Below are positions 29,339-37,640 of a DNA stretch of 64,000 nucleotides, piece by piece; the first letter of the stretch is position 1, and each line of letters begins with the position of its first letter. The notes below the pieces were generated by a model, which was not told the origin of the DNA, did not search any database, and saw nothing but the letters and a program-made list of their open reading frames with translations. The DNA comes from Pseudovibrio sp. M1P-2-3. Lineage in GTDB: Bacteria > Pseudomonadota > Alphaproteobacteria > Rhizobiales > Stappiaceae. The stretch covers positions 2,191,001-2,255,000 of the forward strand of contig NZ_JARRCW010000001.1 in NCBI RefSeq assembly GCF_031501865.1, read 5' to 3'. A program made the translations under genes and the position numbers.

Positions 29339-30529
29339 ATGGGTACAAAAATTAGTTTTAAGGCAACGGTGAGCGCATCTATTGTTGCTATTGGACTCGC
29401 AGCGTCCAGTATTAGTTTGCTTATGAATCCATCTGGTGGAGAAGCGTTGGCAGATAGCGCAAATGCAGCCCCCCCCCCTCCACCAGTGTCGGTTTTCGCA
29501 GTTGTCCCCTCTCAAGAAATTATTTGGAAAGAATTCACGGGGCGCCTTGCAGCCGTTGAAACCGTCGACCTGCGCCCTCAGGTGAGCGGCACTATTGAAG
29601 AAGTACGTTTTGAAGATGGGCAGGAAGTATCAGCAGGTGATATTTTATTCGTAATTGACCCAGAACCTTATAAAGCAGCTGTTGCTGAGGCGGAAGCAGA
29701 GCTCGCAGTTGCCAGGCACTCTGTGACGTTGGCCGCAAAACAACGCGCTCGCGGCGAGGATCTTGTAAAAAGAGGGCATCTTGCAACTAGTATTGTTGAT
29801 GAGCGCATCACAGACCACACAGGGGCCTTAAGCCGCGAAAAAAGTGCAGAAGCCCGCCTTCAACAAGCCAAGATCAATCTTGAAAGGGCGTTCGTTAAGA
29901 CCCCGATAAGTGGTCGGGTAAGTCGAGCGGAGTTAACTTTAGGTAATATCGCACAAGCTGGCGCCACCGCACCTTTATTGACTTCAATCGTGTCAAGTCA
30001 ACAAATCTTTGCTGACTTTGATGTGGATGAGCGAACCTACCTCGGACTGGTGCGTGCAGCCACCAAAACTGGGCACCCTCTTTCCAGCTTAGCTGTGGAA
30101 GTTCTTGTCGATTTTGGAGAAATTGAAGAACAAGTCTTCCAAGGTACAATTAAAAGTTTTGACAATCAGGCAGATCCTCTGACCGGTACCATCCGCGCCC
30201 GCGCAATTTTTGAAAATAAAGATGGAAGTCTTTTGCCAGGTCTATTTGCTCAAGTTCGCATTGCAGATGTCTCACAAAAAGACCTGATCCTTCTTGGGGA
30301 AAATCAGATTGGTACGGACCAAGACCGTAAATTCGTTTACGTGGTGGATGAGAAAAACACTGTGACCTACCGACAGATTTCACTGGGCGTATCAGTAAAT
30401 GGAAAGAGAGTCGTACAGTCGGGTCTAAAGACTGGAGATCTGGTTGTTTCAGAGGCGTTAATGCGCGTTCGTCCGGGTATGGTCGTGACTCCACGAAAGA
30501 TAAACACTGCGCAGACCGCAGTTAACTAA
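29339..30529 (+). CDS. RND efflux pump periplasmic adaptor (AcrA/MexA type)
   Basis: 396 residues. An N-terminal hydrophobic segment (VSASIVAIGLAASSISLL) is a signal peptide or anchor; no lipobox Cys was seen. A proline run precedes VSVFAVVPS. The lipoyl half-motifs VDLRPQVSGTIEEVRFEDG and VKTPISGRVSRAELTLGN flank a helical hairpin (about residues 105-180); then come the beta-barrel (IFADFDVDERTYL) and membrane-proximal parts (LPGLFAQVRI). It links the inner-membrane pump to an outer-membrane channel. Followed after 47 bases by the pump gene; no channel gene is adjacent, so a TolC-like protein from elsewhere is expected. Confidence 0.92.
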   Translation: MGTKISFKATVSASIVAIGLAASSISLLMNPSGGEALADSANAAPPPPPVSVFAVVPSQEIIWKEFTGRLAAVETVDLRPQVSGTIEEVRFEDGQEVSAGDILFVIDPEPYKAAVAEAEAELAVARHSVTLAAKQRARGEDLVKRGHLATSIVDERITDHTGALSREKSAEARLQQAKINLERAFVKTPISGRVSRAELTLGNIAQAGATAPLLTSIVSSQQIFADFDVDERTYLGLVRAATKTGHPLSSLAVEVLVDFGEIEEQVFQGTIKSFDNQADPLTGTIRARAIFENKDGSLLPGLFAQVRIADVSQKDLILLGENQIGTDQDRKFVYVVDEKNTVTYRQISLGVSVNGKRVVQSGLKTGDLVVSEALMRVRPGMVVTPRKINTAQTAVN

Positions 30530-30537
30530 GATCACAA

Positions 30538-30557
30538 GAAGGAGGGTCACCTCCTTC
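30538..30557 (+). promoter_or_regulatory. Intercistronic hairpin between adaptor and pump genes
   Basis: GAAGGAGG and CCTCCTTC pair with a GTCA loop. The left arm is itself a perfect ribosome-site sequence. It ends 19 bases before the pump ATG. It may tune the adaptor-to-pump ratio or stabilise mRNA; not a terminator, as no T run follows. Confidence 0.35.
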
Positions 30558-30576
30558 ATAATTTCGGAACAATTCA

Positions 30577-33500
30577 ATGTTATTTCCGCGATTTTTCGTC
30601 GATCGCCCGATCTTTGCTGCCGTGCTGTCGATGTTAATTTTCATTGCTGGCCTAGCCGCAATGTTTCAGCTCCCCATAGCAGAGTATCCTGATGTAAAAC
30701 CCCCAAGTATCGTCGTGAAAGCGAGGTTTCCCGGCGCTAACCCGTCTGTTATCGCCAGTACAGTCGCCACCCCCTTGGAAGAGCAGATCAACGGTGTTGA
30801 GGGTATGCTCTACATGAATTCCTTGGCAACAACTGACGGCAATCTGTCCATTACAATTACATTTGCAATTGGAACTGATCCGGACCTCGTCCAGCAGAAA
30901 ATTCAAAATCGCGTTTCACAGGCGCTTCCCAGACTACCCGAAGTCGTTCAGCGGCAAGGTGTAACTGTCGTTAAAAGCTCACCTGACTTGACTATGGTGG
31001 TCCATCTCAGATCACCCAATGATCGCTACGATTCACTCTACCTTCGCAATTACGCGACTCTCAATGTGAGAGATGAACTTTCCAGAGTACAGGGTATTGG
31101 TGATGTAGGACTTTTCGGTTCTGGTGATTACGCGATGCGTATTTGGCTTAACCCGGGAAAGGTGGCAGAAAAGAAACTGACAGCATCAGAAGTTCTTGAT
31201 GCGATACGCAGCCAAAACGTGCAAGTTGCAGCAGGACAAATTGGCGGCGCCCCATATAATGATGGCATTCAAATTCAGTTACCAGTGGATGTGAAAGGAC
31301 GCCTACAAACCGCTGAAGAGTTTGCAGAAGTCATCGTTAAACGCGATGCAGATGGAACAGTGGTGCGCCTTGGTGATCTCGCGCACATAGAAATGGGTGC
31401 CCAGCAATACGCCCTTCGTTCTTTGCTGAACAACAGACCTGCAGTCGCAATTCCTATCTTCGCTGCACCAGGCGCAAATGCGCTAGATATCTCCAGTGGC
31501 GTGCGTGCGACAATGGAGAGATTATCTCAAAATTTTCCTGATGATCTTGAGTACAGTATCGTTTATGACCCTACTGTTTTCGTACGTGATTCAATCAAGT
31601 CAGTTATTAAGACACTTCTAGAAGCCCTCGTTCTTGTTGTACTCGTTGTTGTTCTGTTTTTGCAAAACTGGCGTGCATCAATTATTCCGTTGCTTGCGGT
31701 TCCGGTATCCGTAATTGGAACCTTCGCATTAATGTTGCTTCTCGGGTTCTCAATTAATGTTCTGTCGCTATTTGGTCTAATCCTTGCAATTGGGATCGTA
31801 GTTGATGATGCAATTGTGGTGGTTGAAAATGTTGAACGCAACATTGCCGAAGGTCTTACTCCACGCGATGCAACAATACAGGCGATGAAAGAAGTTACTG
31901 GCCCAATCATAGCCACTTCACTTGTAATTATCGGCGTCTTTGTTCCTATTGCATTCCTTAGCGGGTTAACTGGCCAGTTTTACAAGCAGTTTGCGCTGAC
32001 AATCGCCATTGCAACTGTTATATCAACAATAAACTCACTGACCTTAAGCCCTGCCCTAGCCTCTTTACTTCTCAAAGGAAGTGACCACCCCAAGGACTTA
32101 CTCACCCGTATCATGGATAAACTATTCGGCTGGCTGTTCCGAGGATTTAACAAATTCTTCGGCTGGTCTACGAATTTCTATGCCCGTGGCGTTTCAGGAT
32201 TTGTTGGTCGCAAGGGTATTATGATGGCAATCTATGCTGTTCTTTTAGTCGCGACCTATCAAAGCTTTCAGATGGTTCCTTCAGGCTTTATTCCTTTGCA
32301 GGATAAGCAATACCTCATTGGCTTTGCTCAGTTGCCCCAAGGTGCGACCTTAGATCGTACTGAAAAAATCATCCGGAAAATGTCCGAGGTTGCTCTTGAG
32401 GAACCAGGCGTCGCCGGTTCAGTTGCATTCCCCGGTTTATCTGTTAACGGGTTCGTGAACAGCTCCAGCGCCGGGATCGTTTTTGTTACTCTAGACGATT
32501 TTGACAAGCGTACAGATCCGTCATTAAACGGAATTGCGATTGCTCAGAAGCTCCAACAAAAATTTGCAGGTATTGGTGATGCATTTATCGCCATTTTCCC
32601 TGCTCCTCCCGTTCAAGGGCTAGGAACACTTGGTGGCTTTAAATTACAAGTGCAGGACCGGACCGATAAAGGCTATCAAGCGTTGGACGACGTTATGAAG
32701 CAAGTTCAGCAAAAAGCATGGCAAGCACCTGAGTTGACAGGTGTATTTTCCAGTTACAACATCAACATGCCTCAACTGTTTGCAGATGTCGACCGAGCCA
32801 AAGCGTTGCAACTGGGCGTTCCGGTAGATGAAATTTTCAGAACCATGCAAATCTACCTTGGCTCAAGTTACGTAAATGACTTCAATCTCTTTGGACGGAC
32901 CTACCAGGTAATCGCACAAGCTGATAAGCAGTTCCGCTCCAAGCCCGAGGATATTGTAAAGCTGGAGACTAGAAACTTTGACGGGAACATGGTTCCCCTC
33001 GGATCAGTCCTTACTGTCACTGAAACCTTTGGTCCGGACACGGCATCTCGCTATAATGCATTCCGCTCTGCAGACCTGAACGGCAATGCTGCGCCCGGTT
33101 ACTCCAGCGGTGAAGCACAGGCGGCAATAACGAAAATCCTTGAGGAAACTTTACCTCCCGGAATGGAGTTTGAATGGACCGAGCTTACCTACCAGCAAAT
33201 ACTGGCAGGGAATTCTGCTCTATTCGTCTTCCCTCTTTGTATTTTGCTTGTGTACTTGGTTCTTGCAGCGCAGTACGAAAGTCTGGCTTTGCCACTGGCC
33301 GTGATCCTGATTGTGCCTTTGAGTATTCTTGCGGCACTTGTTGGTGTTTACTTGTCGGGAGGAACGAATAATATCTTCACCCAGATAAGCTTATTTGTGT
33401 TAGCAGGGCTAGCATCGAAGAATGCTATTCTAATCGTGGAGTTTGCGAGAGATCTGGAAGATCAAGGACGTAGTATTGTTCAGGCAGCTGTTGAAGCCAG

Positions 33501-33744
33501 CCGATTACGCTTGCGGCCCATCTTAATGACATCCTTTGCCTTTATAATGGGTGTGATACCGCTAGTCGTATCCAGCGGAGCTGGTGCCGAAATGCGTCAG
33601 GCCATAGGCATAGCAGTGTTTTCCGGAATGCTTGGAGTTACTTTCTTCGGTATTATCCTGACGCCTGTCTTCTATGTTTTGGTTCGCATAGCTGCGGATG
33701 CTATGACGAAAAAGACTGACGCTATTGAAGGTAAAACCTCGTAA
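30577..33744 (+). CDS. RND multidrug efflux transporter (AcrB/MexB, HAE1 family)
   Basis: 1055 residues, the standard size. The N-terminus FPRFFVDRPIFAAVLSMLIF is the classic first helix, then two large periplasmic loops and twelve membrane helices. Proton-relay residues are present: the Asp pair in TM4 (AIGIVVDDAIVVVEN) and the TM10 Lys (LAGLASKNAILIVEFA). It trades protons for export of hydrophobic drugs or metabolites; the substrate cannot be told. One plausible role is export of, or self-protection from, the window's lipopeptide, but nothing in sequence proves that. Followed by a strong hairpin and then an IS110-type element. Confidence 0.95.
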   Translation: MLFPRFFVDRPIFAAVLSMLIFIAGLAAMFQLPIAEYPDVKPPSIVVKARFPGANPSVIASTVATPLEEQINGVEGMLYMNSLATTDGNLSITITFAIGTDPDLVQQKIQNRVSQALPRLPEVVQRQGVTVVKSSPDLTMVVHLRSPNDRYDSLYLRNYATLNVRDELSRVQGIGDVGLFGSGDYAMRIWLNPGKVAEKKLTASEVLDAIRSQNVQVAAGQIGGAPYNDGIQIQLPVDVKGRLQTAEEFAEVIVKRDADGTVVRLGDLAHIEMGAQQYALRSLLNNRPAVAIPIFAAPGANALDISSGVRATMERLSQNFPDDLEYSIVYDPTVFVRDSIKSVIKTLLEALVLVVLVVVLFLQNWRASIIPLLAVPVSVIGTFALMLLLGFSINVLSLFGLILAIGIVVDDAIVVVENVERNIAEGLTPRDATIQAMKEVTGPIIATSLVIIGVFVPIAFLSGLTGQFYKQFALTIAIATVISTINSLTLSPALASLLLKGSDHPKDLLTRIMDKLFGWLFRGFNKFFGWSTNFYARGVSGFVGRKGIMMAIYAVLLVATYQSFQMVPSGFIPLQDKQYLIGFAQLPQGATLDRTEKIIRKMSEVALEEPGVAGSVAFPGLSVNGFVNSSSAGIVFVTLDDFDKRTDPSLNGIAIAQKLQQKFAGIGDAFIAIFPAPPVQGLGTLGGFKLQVQDRTDKGYQALDDVMKQVQQKAWQAPELTGVFSSYNINMPQLFADVDRAKALQLGVPVDEIFRTMQIYLGSSYVNDFNLFGRTYQVIAQADKQFRSKPEDIVKLETRNFDGNMVPLGSVLTVTETFGPDTASRYNAFRSADLNGNAAPGYSSGEAQAAITKILEETLPPGMEFEWTELTYQQILAGNSALFVFPLCILLVYLVLAAQYESLALPLAVILIVPLSILAALVGVYLSGGTNNIFTQISLFVLAGLASKNAILIVEFARDLEDQGRSIVQAAVEASRLRLRPILMTSFAFIMGVIPLVVSSGAGAEMRQAIGIAVFSGMLGVTFFGIILTPVFYVLVRIAADAMTKKTDAIEGKTS

Positions 33745-33763
33745 CGACGTAACATATACAGTT

Positions 33764-33794
33764 AGATCATACTCCGCATAGCGGAGTATGATCT
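33764..33794 (+). terminator. Strong hairpin after the RND operon
   Basis: A perfect 14-base inverted repeat (AGATCATACTCCGC with its complement) and a 3-base loop, 20 bases after the pump stop. No T run follows, but position and strength fit transcription termination or mRNA end protection. Confidence 0.6.
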
Positions 33795-33907
33795 GTGACC
33801 TTGTGCATCACTCAAATTTATCCGATTGTGATGGAATGGATGCCTCTCCCGGCGCATTTCTGCAATACTGAGCAGAATGTAGCTTTTGGAAAAAGAGGGA
33901 CGCAACC

Positions 33908-34936
33908 ATGAAGAACCTTGCCGTTGTTGGAGTTGATTTATCAAAGAACGTTTTTCAACTGCATGGAGCCGCTGCAGACGGACATGTCGTGTTTTCAAAG
34001 AAGGTTTCTCGTGCGGGTTTTTTGAAGGCTTTGGGTAAGCTGCCAACTTGTCTTGTCGCAATGGAGGCTTGTGCGAGTTCCCATTATTGGGGAAGAGAGG
34101 TGGGAAAGCTGGGGCACGAGGTTCGCTTGATTGCGCCGATTTACGTCAAACCCTTTGTTAAGCGCCAGAAAAACGACGCCAACGATGCTTTTGCCATTGC
34201 CGAAGCCGCCGCCCGTCCCACCATGCGCTTTGTGGAGGTCAAAAGCGAACTTCAACAGGCCCGTTCGATGGTGTTCCGCACCCGTGAGATTCTGGTGCGC
34301 CAGCGAACCCAAATGATTAACGCGCTGCGGGCGCATTTGGCCGAACATGGACTGGTCGTCCCTCATGGCGCGGTCCATGTTGAGAAGCTGAGGCAGCGTC
34401 TTGAAGCGGATGGGGGACATCTTCCTGAGATTGTTCATGAAATGGCGAGGTTGTACTTTGAACAGATTGGCGAGCATACGCAAAAGATTAAGGTGCTTGA
34501 GAAAAAACTTCAGACATTGGCCAGAAACAGTGGTACGGTAAAAATTCTGCAAACCATTCCCGGGCTCGGCCCAATCACCGCGATAGCGATAGAGGCTTTT
34601 GCCCCCGCAATGGCCACGTTCAAGCGCGGGCGGGATTTCGCCGCTTGGCTGGGCCTGGTTCCCAAGCAGCACTCAACGGGGGGCAAAACGCGGCTTGGGA
34701 AGACGTCTAAAGCCGGCCAGCGTGATATTCGCAGGCTGCTGATTATTGGCGCGACAACAGTTATTTGGTGGGCCCGCAAAAAAGGCGCGCCCCGGCATCC
34801 GTGGCTTGAGGCCTTGCTGGCAAGAAAAGCTCCTCTGGTGGCCGCTGTGGCGCTGGCAAATAAAATGGCGCGAACAGTATGGGCAATGATAACAAAGGGA
34901 GAAACCTATCAAGATCCGGCAAGCATGGCTGTGTGA
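33908..34936 (+). CDS. IS110-family transposase/recombinase (DEDD plus Ser)
   Basis: 342 residues, full length. The RuvC-like N-terminal domain has D10 (GVDLSK), E53 (MEAC), D90 and D93 (KNDANDA). A coiled-coil middle (TQKIKVLEKKLQTL) follows. The C-terminal transposase_20 domain has IPGLGPITA and the catalytic Ser256 in KQHSTGGK, then GQRDIRRLLIIGA. Enzymes of this family use a structured RNA from the element's own noncoding end to choose target and donor DNA (published for IS110 and IS1111 groups). Confidence 0.93.
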   Translation: MKNLAVVGVDLSKNVFQLHGAAADGHVVFSKKVSRAGFLKALGKLPTCLVAMEACASSHYWGREVGKLGHEVRLIAPIYVKPFVKRQKNDANDAFAIAEAAARPTMRFVEVKSELQQARSMVFRTREILVRQRTQMINALRAHLAEHGLVVPHGAVHVEKLRQRLEADGGHLPEIVHEMARLYFEQIGEHTQKIKVLEKKLQTLARNSGTVKILQTIPGLGPITAIAIEAFAPAMATFKRGRDFAAWLGLVPKQHSTGGKTRLGKTSKAGQRDIRRLLIIGATTVIWWARKKGAPRHPWLEALLARKAPLVAAVALANKMARTVWAMITKGETYQDPASMAV

Positions 34937-35257
34937 ACGTGGCTTGTTTCGTCGGTAAGCCGGGAGGGATTGCAAGGGACATCTGACAGTTAAGGACCCA
35001 GGATCACTAAGATCGGATCAGGAAAACCAGTTTGCGACACGGAGCTTTGAGCTCGTGGTTATGATATTGGACCTGATCGGCGCTTATCCATAACGGCCCG
35101 CGAGGACAAAATCTTGCAAAAAGGCCTGATACACGTGCGCACTTGATCCCATGGTTTTTACGTCTGAGTAACTCTCGCATTGACTAAGGCATCCATACAT
35201 GTCGTAAGCTTCCTCTGACCCTATGGTCTAGACACAGTTATTCTGCGTGCGCCTTGA
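34937..35257 (+). ncRNA. Candidate bridge/seek RNA region of IS110-type copy 2
   Basis: The long noncoding 3' part is retained in both copies and shares blocks with the 3' part of the divergent element at 41427: AAACCAGTTTGCG (35023 region), ATTGGACC with GCTTATCCATAACGGCCCGCG (35065-35103) and AGGCCTGATACACGTGCGCA (35121-35141). Conservation outside the gene, in order, suggests a functional RNA. IS1111-group elements are known to encode theirs downstream of the transposase. Exact ends and strand are inferred. Confidence 0.4.
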
Positions 35258-35409
35258 ACTGACGATAGGCTGGAACGCCCACTTGCCCGATCTGACCGTT
35301 TCTGAATATGTGAATGGTTTCAACTCCTCGTTTCCAGTGAACGCTATATGTTTATATGGCATTATCAGGTTGTTTGGTGGAGGCTGAAAAGCACAAATTT
35401 TCACAAGGA

Positions 35410-35637
35410 TCAGGCTTTGATTGAGACTGTGTAATCAGCCCAAAGTTTGAGAGCATCATTTTTAGCCTGGCGGTAGGAATGAGAGGATAGATTATAACGA
35501 CGCGGGCGGAAAATGGTGTTAATCTGGTCGTGGTTGGAGAGGAACCGTTGCACTTGCCGAGCCAACTTGAAGCGCCCCATAATCTTTTCTCGCTTTCTTG
35601 TAGGACGGTGCGAATTCTCTATGGGCAGACTATACAA
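35410..35637 (-). pseudogene. IS6-family transposase, C-terminal remnant
   Basis: 75 codons reading ENSHRPTRKREKIMGRFK, LARQVQRFLSNHDQIN and IFRPRRYNL, then YRQAKNDALKLWADYT. This is the ending of alphaproteobacterial IS6-type transposases after the catalytic Glu. The catalytic core and both Asp residues are missing. Confidence 0.8.
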
Positions 35638-35729
35638 CTAAAACCACTGTATAAAATCTGCCAATAATGCGACCTAACAACTTATCTAAGTTAATTTGGC
35701 AATGCCTCCCGGAACAGCCAAAGCGCTGA

Positions 35730-35965
35730 AGAAAAAGGGTTGTTGGTTTCTATTCCTGCCGCCCTATTCTCCCGATCTCAATCCCATTGAAATGGTCTTT
35801 TCAAAACTCAAGGCCCACTAAAGAAAGAGGAAAGCCAGAACCTTTGAGGTGCTGATAAGCGCAATCGGAGACATATGCGACCTATTCACCCCACAGGAGT
35901 GATGGAATTACTTCAAGGCCGCAGGATATGTTTCTACATAATATCGAAAGGCTTTAGGTTTTGGG
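35730..35965 (+). pseudogene. IS630-family transposase, C-terminal remnant B
   Basis: Near-identical at DNA level to 27097-27325 but with its own lesions: CACTAAAG (stop) for CACTTAAG, GAGTGATGG (stop) for GAGTGCTGG, and ACATAATATC (stop) for ACAAAATATC. It retains [11 protein letters not shown]. Same orientation as remnant A 8.6 kb away. Confidence 0.8.
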
Positions 35966-36544
35966 CCGCAATGGAAACCTTGGTAAATCCGCGTCGTCAT
36001 GATGCACTATAGGCGCAAGCGGAGATGAAACACTGCGCACAACCCTACCGGATTTTGCCTGAGGTATTTTTTGGACGACGGGGTACGGCTTGCATTTGGC
36101 AAAATAGTTTTACTCGGAGCTGGTACGGGCACGAGGATTTCTTACGGGCCAATCTAGTGGCGAGGGAGCTATGAACAACGCTTGTGTCAAGCAAGGAGAT
36201 ACAGAGAAAACAGCCGTGTGGCTTGGGGAAGCTGCTTGATTTATTAAGAAAATCAAGAGCGCTGCTGACATTATTGACAAAATGTTGAGTGAGATGGAAT
36301 CTCTTATGCAATAGACTGCTCTGAGTGTTTGAAAGCCAATAATTCAATGAATAGAGATACCCCCTATATTTCAAGGGTGCTTTGACTTTTCCGCTCACAT
36401 AAAATGTTAATTCGACTCGGACTGATGCCTTCCCCCCCTTAAAGTCGATAATTGTTAGGACTTGAATGTGTCGCGTGGCGGCAGGCTTGGCCTTATGCCG
36501 TTTTGTGCAGCATAAGGGCTTTGGAGTGAGAGGGAGGAATTCAA
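35966..36544. other. Gene-free region upstream of paaG
   Basis: No gene supported. A minus-strand open frame (36045-36593) overlaps paaG and has no recognisable domain. The stretch must hold the paaG promoter; no operator like the one before paaA was found. Confidence 0.4.
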
Positions 36545-37336
36545 ATGATGAATGATAGTGTTCTTTCAAAGGTTGACAGTGGTGTACTAACATTAAAGCT
36601 CAACAGACCCGACAAACTGAATGTCTTCAACACTGATATGAATCTGGCTTTGCATGCTCAGCTTGAGAGGGCACATTCTGAAAAAGATATTCGCGCTGTC
36701 CTATTAACCGGTGCAGGGCGTGGTTTTTGTGCCGGGCAAGACCTTGGAGATCGAGATCCAAGTCGACGTACAAAGCGACGAAATTTGGGAGATACACTGG
36801 ACACACTTTATAATCCGACTGTTCGGCTTATGAGGTCACTCGAAAAACCCATCATCTGCGCAGTCAACGGCGTTGCCGCTGGAGCAGGTGCCAATATTGC
36901 ATTGGCCTGTGATATTGTTTTTGCAGCGCGTTCGGCCAGATTTATCCAGGCGTTTTCGAAAATTGGTCTTGTTCCAGATGTGGGGGGAACATGGACACTT
37001 TCTCACATTCTAGGAGAACCTCGAGCAAAGGCACTTGCACTGACAGCTGCCCCCCTTTCCGCCGAGACTGCCGAGTCTTGGGGACTGATCTGGAAAGCGG
37101 TAGCAGATGAAGACTTGCTTAACGAGGCTACAGCTATGGCTAATACACTAGCGCAGGGTCCAACAGTTGGTCTTGGGCTAACCAAGCGCTTGATACAGGC
37201 CGCAGCGACAAATGAATTTGACAGGCATCTGGATATGGAGCGAGATTGCCAGAGAGATGCGGGCTACACAGATGATTATGCCGAAGGTGTCTCAGCCTTT
37301 TTAGAAAAGCGTGCTCCCAAGTTCTCGGGCAAGTAG
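36545..37336 (+). CDS. paaG: 2-(1,2-epoxy-1,2-dihydrophenyl)acetyl-CoA isomerase
   Basis: 263 residues, crotonase fold. PaaG turns the ring epoxide made by PaaABCDE into the seven-membered oxepin-CoA. Crotonase marks: LNRPDKLNVFN, the oxyanion-hole LTGAGRGFCAGQDL, then NGVAAGAGANIALACD and FSKIGLVPDVGGTWTL, where the Asp of LVPDVGG is the catalytic acid typical of PaaG. Starts at ATG 36545 behind GGAGG. Followed without gap by the paaI remnant and then paaK. Confidence 0.9.
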   Translation: MMNDSVLSKVDSGVLTLKLNRPDKLNVFNTDMNLALHAQLERAHSEKDIRAVLLTGAGRGFCAGQDLGDRDPSRRTKRRNLGDTLDTLYNPTVRLMRSLEKPIICAVNGVAAGAGANIALACDIVFAARSARFIQAFSKIGLVPDVGGTWTLSHILGEPRAKALALTAAPLSAETAESWGLIWKAVADEDLLNEATAMANTLAQGPTVGLGLTKRLIQAAATNEFDRHLDMERDCQRDAGYTDDYAEGVSAFLEKRAPKFSGK

Positions 37337-37522
37337 ATGAGTGCTTCCGACGGAATGTCTGATCAAGACCTTGCAGTTGCCAAAGCAGTTTACCGAAAAG
37401 TGCGCTCAGGCATATATGGTGTTAAAATTCTTCGTGAAGACGGGTCAGTAATTGCAAAGTTACGAGGGATATCTCGCAGCTTGAATGAGACGATATCGAA
37501 TACAAGCTTAACGGTTACGTGA
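37337..37522 (+). pseudogene. paaI: Phenylacetyl-CoA-type thioesterase PaaI, internally deleted
   Basis: Starts on the base after the paaG stop. The first 17 codons (MSASDGMSDQDLAVAKA) look like a PaaI N-terminus and the last 40 (SGIYGVKILREDGSVIAKL) like its final beta strands. The hotdog core with the catalytic HGG and Asp between them is gone: 61 codons against about 140-150. PaaI normally frees CoA trapped in dead-end intermediates, so its loss should make the pathway leakier (inference). Confidence 0.7.
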
Positions 37523-37640
37523 ATGTCTACAACGTTTCTCCAAAAGCGGTTTCCGATATTTGATTAAGGGGTCGTGCGTACATGAGGTTAAGCAGTGAAG
37601 TGGTTCTATTAAAACGTATACTTCTTTAATAGGAGGAGGC

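Larger units (their letters stand above)
33828..35275 (+). mobile_element. IS110/IS1111-type element, copy 2 (intact)
   Basis: About 1.45 kb: GTGATGGAATGGATGCC left end, 80-base leader, a full transposase and about 340 bases of noncoding 3' DNA ending in TGAACTGACGATAGGCTGG. It has no classic terminal repeats or target duplication, as is normal for the family. Near-identical to copy 1 at 13335-14791. Boundaries come from where the copies stop matching, so the right end is approximate. Confidence 0.8.

Noticed and set aside
33995-34672. 225-codon minus-strand frame opposite the IS110 transposase
   Set aside because: Appears in both IS110 copies only because it mirrors the transposase; no domain and no ribosome site.
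36045-36593. 182-codon minus-strand frame upstream of paaG
   Set aside because: Overlaps the paaG start and has no recognisable domain; probably chance.
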